Part shown: positions 24,795 to 31,209 of the stretch, piece by piece
Layout: the number at the start of each line of letters is the position of its first letter
Numbering within the stretch: the stretch's first letter is position 1
NCBI GenBank assembly: GCA_021790305.1
Contig: JAJYED010000005.1
Location: forward strand, 1 to 38,097
From: Microcaldota archaeon
GTDB taxonomy: Archaea > Micrarchaeota > Micrarchaeia > Micrarchaeales > CABMGC01
DNA length: 38,097 nucleotides
Direction of reading: 5' to 3'
Made by a program: the position numbers and the translations under genes
Notes under the pieces: generated by a model
The model's database searches: none
What the model saw: the letters and a program-made list of their open reading frames with translations, nothing else
What the model was told of the DNA's origin: nothing

Positions 24795-25164
24795 CAAAAA
24801 TTGCACCGAGTCCCTGTTCGCTCTGATTCCTCTCCGTCTCTATTACTTCTATTACCCTATTCTCAGTATTCTCATCAGCGCGCTGCAGCCCCTCTATGCT
24901 CTTCTTCAACTTCTCCTCCGCCTTCTCCAGAAACTCCTGGTTTGCCGAGATGCATAGATAGCTCTTCTCCCTATCCAGATCAAGAGATATGCCGTCCTTT
25001 ATCTGATAATCCTGCCTTGCAAATATTATGTTTGCATCTTTGTCCTCCTTTAGCTTGCTTATCTCCTCATCGCTCTTGCTCTTGTCGAGATAAGGATCAT
25101 ACTCCATCAGCTTCTTTACAGCTGATGCTTTTGAGGAATCAAATACGTAGACTCTCGAAGGTAT
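24790..25164 (-). CDS. Hypothetical protein between eS8 and UMP kinase, possible ATA start
   Basis: Unknown; 124 residues if begun at ATA 25164, or 105 from ATG 25107. The ATA reading gives PSRVYVFDSSKASAVKKL before the ATG, a well-formed strand-helix start, and GGTGTT with a 3-nt spacer precedes ATA. The frame is open further upstream but has no ATG, GTG or TTG in the 60 nt I checked. The body is charged (KSKSDEEISKLKEDKDANIIFARQDYQIKDG), with a helical segment and the glycine-rich tail GLGAIFG. Position in an operon with eS8 and pyrH suggests a translation or RNA-linked role, but no family is recognised. Confidence 0.6.
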   Translation of the reverse strand: MPSRVYVFDSSKASAVKKLMEYDPYLDKSKSDEEISKLKEDKDANIIFARQDYQIKDGISLDLDREKSYLCISANQEFLEKAEEKLKKSIEGLQRADENTENRVIEVIETERNQSEQGLGAIFG

Positions 25165-25175
25165 GCGAACACCTA

Positions 25176-25571
25176 CTACTCTGCCTTTTTGGCATTTATG
25201 TTGCCCTCTCTTCCAGGCCTGTTTATTACTACGGCCTTGCCGTCATCGGTATCTATTACCGTACCCTTTGTTATTATGTTAAGCCTTGCGAAGTTCCTGT
25301 TGTCCTTTGACTCGAGAATCGACTTTATCTTTGTCTTCTTGTACTTGCCGTTAACCAGAAGATTTGCGAATCCGGCATACTGGAGCTTGCTCTTCCTCTC
25401 TCCGCCTCTGCCCCTTACTTCCTTTACCTTGTTCTTATCCCCAAGCTTCGTAGCTATGAAGTAACCGCCCATATCATGCCTCTTCTTGTCATGATTCTTC
25501 AGCTTCTTCTTGCCACTGCCGTTGAGCTTCCTGCGCGATTTTCCGTGGAATTGCGATCCAAACTGACTCAT
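25176..25571 (-). CDS. rps8e: Ribosomal protein eS8
   Basis: The protein has 131 residues from ATG 25571 (MSQFGSQFHGKSRRKLNG). The eS8 signature is clear: GKSRRKLNGSGKKK, VRGRGGERKSKLQ, NFARLNIITKGTVIDTDDGKAVVINRPGREG. It is specific to archaea and eukaryotes. It heads an operon with the unknown gene and pyrH, convergent with the main ribosomal operon. An in-frame start seven codons upstream is less likely because the family begins near this Met. Confidence 0.94.
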   Translation of the reverse strand: MSQFGSQFHGKSRRKLNGSGKKKLKNHDKKRHDMGGYFIATKLGDKNKVKEVRGRGGERKSKLQYAGFANLLVNGKYKKTKIKSILESKDNRNFARLNIITKGTVIDTDDGKAVVINRPGREGNINAKKAE

Positions 25572-25601
25572 TAAACCACTTATAATTAACACTATCTATA
25601 T

Positions 25602-25628
25602 CAGTATAGTACTGCTATACTTATACTG
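25602..25628. promoter_or_regulatory. Overlapping inverted repeats between divergent genes
   Basis: AGTATAG (25603-25609) pairs with CTATACT (25615-25621), and CAGTATA (25602-25608) also pairs with TATACTG (25622-25628). The set lies between eS8 and the divergent 25668 gene, about 30 nt from the eS8 start, where a repressor could act on the eS8 operon. Confidence 0.45.
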
Positions 25629-25667
25629 GGAAAACTTTTAAAGTGTTGCTATGCGTTATTCTGATGT

Positions 25668-26087
25668 ATGAACGTGCCATATGTACCAAAATGGGAGCTT
25701 TTCGCCTATATCTGCTCTTCAGAATATGCAGCTGAGGAGTTGATAGATTATGCAACTAATCTTCACAGTGGCAGGAATGTCCTTCTTGTCATCAGATATG
25801 ACAAGGATATTGAGGATAAGATTGGTTCCGCGTACCTGAACATGATGATAAGGTTCCACGACCATATCAACAAGTACAATAAGAGAGGCATGGAGATGCT
25901 GATGTTTCTCTATTCTGACCATGAGATAGGAAGGAATGCAAAGGCGGTGAAGCTGGACAATAATAAGTTCGTACTCTTTTCCGACAGCAAAAATTTATTT
26001 GACAGGTTTACCGATGTAAAAAAGGTAAAGAAACTGAAGAGGATAAAGATAGTTCCTGGATTCGAATCCGAGTACCTTATCAGATGA
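25668..26087 (+). CDS. Hypothetical protein, possibly Cgi121-like (KEOPS subunit)
   Basis: The protein has 139 residues. The stretch after about residue 57 (MMIRFHDHINKY, EMLMFLYSDHEIGRNAKAVKLDNNKFVLFSDSKNLFDRF in pieces) has the order helix, E-hydrophobic-hydrophobic strand, I-x-x-A helix and final strand expected of Cgi121, which in archaea binds the tRNA 3' end for the t6A-forming KEOPS complex. Identity is too low to be certain, and no other KEOPS gene lies nearby. The end overlaps the PiT gene tail to tail by 8 nt. A TTTTAAAG element at about 25636 could be its TATA box. Confidence 0.4.
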   Translation: MNVPYVPKWELFAYICSSEYAAEELIDYATNLHSGRNVLLVIRYDKDIEDKIGSAYLNMMIRFHDHINKYNKRGMEMLMFLYSDHEIGRNAKAVKLDNNKFVLFSDSKNLFDRFTDVKKVKKLKRIKIVPGFESEYLIR

Positions 26088-27003
26088 GCAGTGCAAAGGC
26101 ATATCCAAGGACCATTGCAAGGATGGCAAGGAAGATCCATGACCTTATTATTGCAATCATCGTCTTGCCCTGTGCAAAATGCATCTTATAGCTGATAGTA
26201 GAACCGTATATGCTTGATACATATATCTGTGTATTTGAGAGAGGTATGCTGAATATGGTTGCTATCTCTACAAATATTGCGGATACTGCTTGGGATATCG
26301 TTGAATTGAGATAACGCATTGCCACTATACCGTTTCCCATAAGCGCCAGCTCCCTCCTGCTAAGGAAGAAACTCCCTATTATTATGCCAATTATGGCAAG
26401 GGCAAGGACATACGCTGCGTTGCCCTGATGAGGCATGAGCGCGTATACAAAGCCTATAGTATTTGCACCGAGAGTGAATGCTGTGAAGAATGATACAACT
26501 ATCAGAAGCAGCTTCATGTACTTTATGCTCGTCCAGATATTCTTCTCCTTCATCATATTGTATGAATAACGCATTGTCGCATAGCTGAGAAGTATTGCGA
26601 AGACAGATGAGAGTATCCATGCAAGAACCATTACTGCAACGAATGTCAGGTCAGGATTAGCGCCTATTGCTATGTCAAGACCAAGTATCGCCATCGCCAT
26701 GGTCATCGAAAGGGATTGCGGGACCTTGGTCTTGTGTGCAAAGAGGAAGACTATGAGCGCAGTGAATAGCACTATGGATGAGAGAAGATAATTGTTTACA
26801 GGCATGAGGCTGAGAAGCCCGGTGCCGAGAAGATTGCCTTCTGCCATAAGTCCCAGGGAGTATCCGAGTATGGTAAGCAAAATACCCTTTCTCTTGCTGA
26901 CTATGTTGCTGTTTATCAGGGAGCCGGTGCATGCCGGAAGATTGTTCCCTGAGACAAGGGCTATTACAAGGAATGCCAGCAAATAGACAATCAGGTTCTG
27001 CAC
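26080..27003 (-). CDS. PiT-family inorganic phosphate transporter (short, divergent)
   Basis: The protein has 307 residues and about ten hydrophobic segments in two related halves. The first half starts VSGNNLPACTGSLINSNIVSKRKG and the second has TLGANTIGFVYAL and IPLSNTQIYVSSIYGSTI, the PiT repeat pattern. The usual GAND Asp is Asn (GNN) in one half and replaced by Thr (GANT) in the other, so transport coupling may differ. It starts at GTG 27003 with GTGGT three bases upstream, 7 nt after the DUF47 gene, its usual partner. Confidence 0.8.
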   Translation of the reverse strand: MQNLIVYLLAFLVIALVSGNNLPACTGSLINSNIVSKRKGILLTILGYSLGLMAEGNLLGTGLLSLMPVNNYLLSSIVLFTALIVFLFAHKTKVPQSLSMTMAMAILGLDIAIGANPDLTFVAVMVLAWILSSVFAILLSYATMRYSYNMMKEKNIWTSIKYMKLLLIVVSFFTAFTLGANTIGFVYALMPHQGNAAYVLALAIIGIIIGSFFLSRRELALMGNGIVAMRYLNSTISQAVSAIFVEIATIFSIPLSNTQIYVSSIYGSTISYKMHFAQGKTMIAIIRSWIFLAILAMVLGYAFALLI

Positions 27004-27010
27004 TCGACCA

Positions 27011-27646
27011 CTAGCTTATTATTGATGCAAAGATTGACACCAGCCTGTCAGCCACGTCCTCGCAGTTGTCCTGCACATCGTCTGAGAGATATGCCAGATC
27101 AAGAATATGGTTAAAGGTCTTGTAATCCATCTTAGTGTTGTATGCATAGGCAACCATCTCATCCTTTATGTTGTCCCCTGCCTGCTCATACTTTTCTATC
27201 TCGAAGCGCAGCTTTCGCGCCTCGGATACGCTTGAGGCCTTGTGCATCTTCAGAAGAACCTTTATCGCACTGTCAGAGAGGTTGCACATCTTTACCATCT
27301 GCCTTGTCACATACTCACTCAGTTTCCTGTTCTTTATCCTATAGCGCACATACGCCCTTGAGAGATTGAATATGCTGTCTACTATGTCATCCTCAAAATC
27401 CATGAAGCGGAGCAGATCAGGTATTATATTAGGAGGCATGCCTCCGGAGGTTATTGAATTGGATACATCGAAAACTGCCCTGTCAGACGCTTCCTCTATC
27501 TTCTTTATAGAAGCTACGCTTCCTGAGCCGCTTATAACTTTCTTCAGCTCGTTGTTAGCATTAAGAGCATGCGAGACTATCCTGCTGCTCTTCTCCATCA
27601 TCTCCTCTTCAGAGGACTTTCCGAATAATTTTCCAAAGAATCCCAT
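27011..27646 (-). CDS. DUF47 / PhoU-like phosphate transport accessory protein
   Basis: The protein has 211 residues, all helical, with the repeated PhoU-type pattern: IKKIEEASDRAVFDVSNSI and RFMDFEDDIVDSIFNLSR in the first bundle, FEIEKYEQAGDNIKDEMVAYAY and LAYLSDDVQDNCEDVADRL in the second. E/D-x3-D clusters are the metal ligands of the family. It is encoded directly before a PiT transporter, the standard pairing, and probably regulates phosphate uptake. Confidence 0.9.
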   Translation of the reverse strand: MGFFGKLFGKSSEEEMMEKSSRIVSHALNANNELKKVISGSGSVASIKKIEEASDRAVFDVSNSITSGGMPPNIIPDLLRFMDFEDDIVDSIFNLSRAYVRYRIKNRKLSEYVTRQMVKMCNLSDSAIKVLLKMHKASSVSEARKLRFEIEKYEQAGDNIKDEMVAYAYNTKMDYKTFNHILDLAYLSDDVQDNCEDVADRLVSIFASIIS

Positions 27647-27656
27647 GATACAACAC

Positions 27657-28292
27657 TCATCTGCCTTCGTTTATCAGAGCGTAGAGCGTAGCAGCCTTCT
27701 TCTTCCCTATCTTCTCCACTTCGCACAGCTCTTCCTCGCTTGCATTCATTACGCTCTTTATGCTTCCGAAGTGTTCAAGCAGTCTCTTTGCAAGCATCGG
27801 ACCTATCCCAGGAAGCATGCTCAGCAGCATTACCCTTCTCTCATATTCCGAAAAGGCACGCTTCTCCCCTATCAGCCTGGGCTCTCTTGAATCCATTGTC
27901 TGTTCGCGCTCAGCAACCTTTGCAAGTATGACGGCAGTATGAACAGGATCCTTTGATCTTATGACCTGTATGTTGAAATCGTAATAGAGCTTGAGTATCG
28001 TACCGAGTATCACGTTGTCGCTGAGTCTGAAGTCAGCATCGTCCCCTTCTATTAGCAATATAGGCTTCCCGAAACTCGCCGCAAGCCTTTTGACCTGGTC
28101 AAAGAGCCTGCTGTCCATTATGGATTTCTCAAAATCCGGAACTGTCTTCCGTTCAATGCAGGTCCTGTCCGATATTATGTAGTCGCCTACAGGCAGCTGG
28201 GCAAAGTCTATCAGCACTCCAAGGTTGGAGAGCTCCTCATGCATTATCAGATTGCGCTCCCTATTGTCAACAATTATCTTCAGACTCTGCAT
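27657..28292 (-). CDS. xpf: XPF/ERCC4-type structure-specific endonuclease
   Basis: The protein has 211 residues. The nuclease domain has VDNRERN, GDYIISD and the catalytic IERKTVPDF (E-R-K-x3-D) at about 47-55; a double helix-hairpin-helix follows (LPGIGPMLAKRLLEHFGSI and EKIGKKKAATLYAL). It cuts branched DNA such as 3' flaps and forks. It has the short form without a helicase domain, which usually works with PCNA, although I see no clear PIP box at the C-terminus. It precedes the phosphate genes by 10 nt on the same strand. Confidence 0.92.
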   Translation of the reverse strand: MQSLKIIVDNRERNLIMHEELSNLGVLIDFAQLPVGDYIISDRTCIERKTVPDFEKSIMDSRLFDQVKRLAASFGKPILLIEGDDADFRLSDNVILGTILKLYYDFNIQVIRSKDPVHTAVILAKVAEREQTMDSREPRLIGEKRAFSEYERRVMLLSMLPGIGPMLAKRLLEHFGSIKSVMNASEEELCEVEKIGKKKAATLYALINEGR

Positions 28293-28358
28293 CAAACCAG
28301 TAATTAGTTCGCTTGACGTCTTTTTTAACCTTTTTGCAGATTAATCATCAGTGTAGAC

Positions 28359-29117
28359 ATGGCAAGAAGGGTTAGCAAGAGAAAGATGCCCGACAGGGAT
28401 AAGCATAGGGTTAATGAAAGGTGGAAGATAGAAGAGGGCGTATTCGACAGGAAGACTATGATGAACATAGAGAAGGTCTTCACCCATGGCATCGCCTCCA
28501 GAATGATCCACATAATATCAAAAGGCAAGGAAGCAGATGTCTACCTCGCAGATGCAGGGGACAAGATCAATGAGATGTATGTAGTGCTCAAGATATTCAA
28601 CCAGGAGAATACCAGCTTCAAGAGAAGAACCGAATATGTCAAGGGGGATCCGAGATTTGACGGAGTAAAGGCAAATGTGACGAGCATAATAAGGATATGG
28701 TGCAGGAAGGAGTATGGGAACCTGAAGATAGCTGAAGAGGCACAGGTATCTGCCCCAAAGCCATATTACTTCAAGGGCAATGTTCTTGCAATGCAGCTTA
28801 TAGGAGATGACGGGGTTCCTTCACCGATACTGAAGAAGACGGAGCTTGAAGACCCTGAAAAGGTCATTGATGAGATTATAGAGAATATGAAGAGACTTTA
28901 CTCTGCAGGTCTTGTGCATGGAGACATCAGCGAGTATAACATACTGATCAAGGATAATATGCCGTTCCTGATAGACATAGGACAGGGAGTCTCGCTGGGG
29001 CATCCAAAAGCGAATGAGTTCCTTGAAAGGGATGTTGCCAACATACTCTATTACTTCAAGAAGGTATATGGAATAGAAAAGAATCAGGAAAAGGTTGTTT
29101 CGCAGATAAAGAGCTGA
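28359..29117 (+). CDS. rio1: RIO1-type serine/threonine kinase
   Basis: The protein has 252 residues. Visible elements are the RIO nucleotide loop ISKGKEADVY (about 53-62), Lys78 in VLKIF, the catalytic loop LVHGDISEYN with Asp189, and the metal loop LIDIGQGV with Asp206. RIO1 acts in late small-subunit maturation. A GTGTA three bases before ATG fits the start rule. Its TGA stop joins the stop of aIF1A on the other strand in the palindrome TGATCA. Confidence 0.94.
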   Translation: MARRVSKRKMPDRDKHRVNERWKIEEGVFDRKTMMNIEKVFTHGIASRMIHIISKGKEADVYLADAGDKINEMYVVLKIFNQENTSFKRRTEYVKGDPRFDGVKANVTSIIRIWCRKEYGNLKIAEEAQVSAPKPYYFKGNVLAMQLIGDDGVPSPILKKTELEDPEKVIDEIIENMKRLYSAGLVHGDISEYNILIKDNMPFLIDIGQGVSLGHPKANEFLERDVANILYYFKKVYGIEKNQEKVVSQIKS

Positions 29118-29420
29118 TCACTTAGGGATCTCGAAGCCCTTTTTCTTAAGAGTGTCCTTGTCCAGCAGGCTGTATCTCCATATTATGTCCCCTTTCTCAT
29201 CTCCCTGGACAACCCATGGTTTCACCAGTACTAGATCATTTTCCTTTACCCAGAACCTCCTCTTCAGCCTTCCAGGTATAGAGCATACGCGCTGCTTCTG
29301 GTCTGCGCAGTTTATCATGAACTTTGAGGCTCCGAGCGCCTTGTAGACCGTGCCTATAATCTCATCGTCCCTTGGGATCATGAGCGTATGGACCTGTTCG
29401 GTATTGTTTTTCTTGTACAA
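29118..29420 (-). CDS. eif1a: Translation initiation factor aIF1A
   Basis: The protein has 100 residues from TTG 29420 (MYKKNNTEQ). The OB-fold core is typical: DDEIIGTVYKALGASKFMINCADQ, then IPGRLKRRFWVKENDLVLV and KGDIIWRYSLLD. It binds the A site and promotes initiation. GTGGT with a 4-nt spacer precedes TTG 29420; a GTG at 29429 is the longer alternative and overlaps the upstream stop. It is co-transcribed with aIF2-beta. Confidence 0.93.
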   Translation of the reverse strand: MYKKNNTEQVHTLMIPRDDEIIGTVYKALGASKFMINCADQKQRVCSIPGRLKRRFWVKENDLVLVKPWVVQGDEKGDIIWRYSLLDKDTLKKKGFEIPK

Positions 29421-29428
29421 AATAACCA

Positions 29429-29836
29429 CTAATAGTTCTTAACAGTATATCTTGCTCCGCATGCCTCGCACACGATAGTCATGTAGCCGCGTTCTGTGCT
29501 CTGCACATGCGTATCTGGCTTGTGGCACTCCTTGCATATGATATATATCTCAAAGTACTTCTTTATCTTTTCAGTGAGCTCCTGCTGCTGCACCTTTGCG
29601 CTTATTATCAGTGATGAATTATCCATTGATGTTGGGGTTCCTAGCTCCTTAGTAAGATATCTTGCTATGTCTGCAGGATCCCTCCTTGCAGCATCTGCTA
29701 TCACATTAAGGTTCCTCAAGAAGGTCTTGCTCCCCTGTATCATCGAGTCTGCCTCAGGTATCTTGAAATCTACCTTTTCCTCTGATAACTGGGATATCTG
29801 CGTAAATGCCCTATCTAGTAATTCTTCGTAATTCAA
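29429..29836 (-). CDS. eif2b: Translation initiation factor aIF2 subunit beta
   Basis: The protein has 135 residues from TTG 29836 (MNYEELLDRAF, which matches the family start); GGTGA lies a few bases upstream, and GTG 29845 or TTG 29848 are alternatives. The N-terminal helix and alpha/beta domain (FLRNLNVIADAARRDPADIARYLTKELGTP) are followed by a zinc ribbon with CKEC and CEAC. The subunit is part of the factor delivering initiator tRNA. Confidence 0.93.
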   Translation of the reverse strand: MNYEELLDRAFTQISQLSEEKVDFKIPEADSMIQGSKTFLRNLNVIADAARRDPADIARYLTKELGTPTSMDNSSLIISAKVQQQELTEKIKKYFEIYIICKECHKPDTHVQSTERGYMTIVCEACGARYTVKNY

Positions 29837-29914
29837 TTGCTTCACCAAGATTAAGATCTGTAGTTATAGATAATACAGGAAAGGTATTAATAAGGTTATA
29901 GTGATGAATTTTAT

Positions 29915-30165
29915 TGCAGCAGAAGGGCAGGGAGCTAGAGGTTTCCTTTACCGCAAATCCTCTTCATGGCGGGCCTCATGCCTGTTGCGTGTTATGCCGG
30001 ATATGTCGGCCTTGTATGAAAACGTTGAGATCCTGCCTTTGGCGGTAGTTTTGTATATGAACCGGGCCAGGCCGGAAGGAGCAACCCTAAGTACACTGCA
30101 GAAGTGGACCTTCACTATGCGTATAAAAACCTATGCTCTGAAGATACAGGATTGAGTGGACATGC
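29915..30165 (+). ncRNA. Signal recognition particle RNA (7S)
   Basis: The helix 8 signature is present at about 30062-30092: GGGCCAGG, the GGAA tetraloop in CCGGAAGG, and AGCAACCC, giving the symmetric loop bound by SRP54. Outside it TGTA pairs with TACA and GTAG with CTGC. GCCGGATATGTCGGC at about 30020 could be part of helix 6. TATTAATAA at about 29889 is a plausible TATA box. The exact ends and the Alu-domain folding are not resolved. An 84-codon open frame across this region is accidental. Confidence 0.8.
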
Positions 30166-30214
30166 AAACCAGCTTACATATTCGCATTATGCAATACGGG
30201 TTTCTGCTGCATAT

Positions 30215-30298
30215 GCTGGGTTCGCCTAGTGGGATGGCGGCAGGTTGCTAACCTGTTTGGCAGTAATGCCTTTACGAGTTCGATTCTCGTACCCAGCG
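30215..30298 (+). tRNA. tRNA-Ser (GCT)
   Basis: The acceptor stem GCTGGGT pairs with ACCCAGC, and G30298 is the discriminator base. The anticodon loop is TTGCTAA (anticodon GCT) on a GCAGG/CCTGT stem. A long variable arm (TTTGGCAGTAATGCC region) and the T arm CGAG-TTCGATT-CTCG are present. CCA is not encoded. It lies about 50 nt after the SRP RNA, possibly on one transcript. Confidence 0.95.
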
Positions 30299-30396
30299 TT
30301 CCATCTCTCTCAACGACGTATGCTTTGGAATATTTACTGTATGATTTTTCTATGAGATGAGCATTTCCTTTATGCCTTTTTATCTTTCCCACGCCA

Positions 30397-30645
30397 TTAC
30401 CTTAGATAATCATAGATGTTTTCTCTGCTTTTAAAGAACAGTAATGTTACTTTTGATTTTTCTACCCTGTAAACCAGTCTTTTATTTCCTATTCTGACCG
30501 AGTAGGTATTTTTAACATGATGAAGCTGCTTCCCCATAATGCCTGCTGCCTTAAGTAATTCAATTAGGGTGCGGATCCTTTTGACCTCTTCCTTGTTTGC
30601 TTTCTTTAGGTCTTTATCAAATTCACCGGTGGAGAGTATCTCCAT
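30397..30645 (-). CDS. RelE/ParE-superfamily toxin
   Basis: The protein has 82 residues. The layout is typical of RelE: N-terminal helices (FDKDLKKANKEEVKRIRTLIELL), then HHVKNTYSVRIGNKRLVYRVEKSKVTLLFFKSRENIYDYL with the basic strand R-x-x-Y-R-V. Such toxins are mRNA interferases or gyrase poisons; the Tyr/Arg at the C-terminus are compatible with ribonuclease action. It follows the antitoxin gene by 4 nt. Confidence 0.8.
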   Translation of the reverse strand: MEILSTGEFDKDLKKANKEEVKRIRTLIELLKAAGIMGKQLHHVKNTYSVRIGNKRLVYRVEKSKVTLLFFKSRENIYDYLR

Positions 30646-30649
30646 AAGT

Positions 30650-30877
30650 TCACTTCATTATAAACTTGTGGACTTTCTCTTTTCCACTTGCAATGTCTTT
30701 AACCATTTTTTCTGCAGCCACAGCATACAGCTCATCATCAGTAAGACCGTGTTTCTGGTCAAATTCAAATAAGGCAAGCCTGACGGCTTCTGTCTTTGTC
30801 TTAGCATAATTCTCTTCGACCATACGGTCTATAACTTTTTCAATATATCCTTTTACTTCTATATTGATATTCGCCAT
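30650..30877 (-). CDS. Ribbon-helix-helix-like antitoxin
   Basis: The protein has 75 residues. The beta strand ANINIEVKGYIEK and helices DRMVEENYAKTKTEAVRLALFEF match archaeal RHH DNA-binding antitoxins; the acidic-basic tail would wrap the toxin. It is the first gene of the pair, and its stop lies in a GTGA element just before the toxin ATG. It probably represses its own promoter. Confidence 0.75.
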   Translation of the reverse strand: MANINIEVKGYIEKVIDRMVEENYAKTKTEAVRLALFEFDQKHGLTDDELYAVAAEKMVKDIASGKEKVHKFIMK

Positions 30878-31201
30878 ATTATAACCTACTTATAAGATAT
30901 TATTATAAAAAAGATATAAATAACTATTGGTTTTAGTTGCTCATGCATGCCAAACAGATAAGTTGTATGGAGATAATGGGTAATAAGATTTCTTAATTAT
31001 AACATTGGTAAATAGTGATGATTATCGGCATTCAGCAGCAACAAAGCACTTCACAAATGCACATTATGGAGCTTGAGAAAGGACATATACTTGTAATAGA
31101 TTACAACAGGCACCATATAACTTATAACTACATATTTCTAGCTAATCTTAGTGCAGGTATGGATTATGTTAGGTGGAAATGGCGATTAGTAGAAGTGCTG
31201 T
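30878..31201. other. Mostly non-coding stretch containing a dispersed repeat
   Basis: The left part (30878-31010) is AT-rich and holds the antitoxin promoter (TTTATAT-type elements near 30915 on the minus strand). The right part contains repeat copy A and a doubtful 64-codon frame. Confidence 0.5.
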
Positions 31202-31209
31202 CTAATTAA
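31015..31209 (+). CDS. Doubtful small ORF overlapping a dispersed repeat
   Basis: The frame has 64 codons, starting at GTG 31015 or ATG 31018, and overlaps the end of the PEP-synthase-like gene by 8 nt. The translation is polar, then ends NLSAGMDYVRWKW. The DNA under this end is repeated at about 36710-36750, where the same frame would read NVSAGVSYVRWN but is broken upstream by stop codons. It may be a small gene, or a relic or shadow of the repeat. Confidence 0.2.
   Translation: MMIIGIQQQQSTSQMHIMELEKGHILVIDYNRHHITYNYIFLANLSAGMDYVRWKWRLVEVLSN
31100..31190 (+). repeat. Dispersed repeat of roughly 90-100 bp, copy A
   Basis: The strongest shared core is AGTGCAGGT, five to six variable bases, then TATGTTAGGTGGAA. 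Weaker similarity continues upstream (TTGTAATA, AACAGGCAC, TAAC). The copy lies just beyond the 3' end of a minus-strand gene. Confidence 0.6.

Noticed and set aside
29901-30155. 84-codon open frame
   Set aside because: It runs through the SRP RNA helix 8 signature and shows no protein-like features; treated as accidental.
30174-30392. 72-codon minus-strand frame
   Set aside because: It crosses the tRNA-Ser gene. The first 30 residues look protein-like, so I mention it as a possible relic, but not as a gene.
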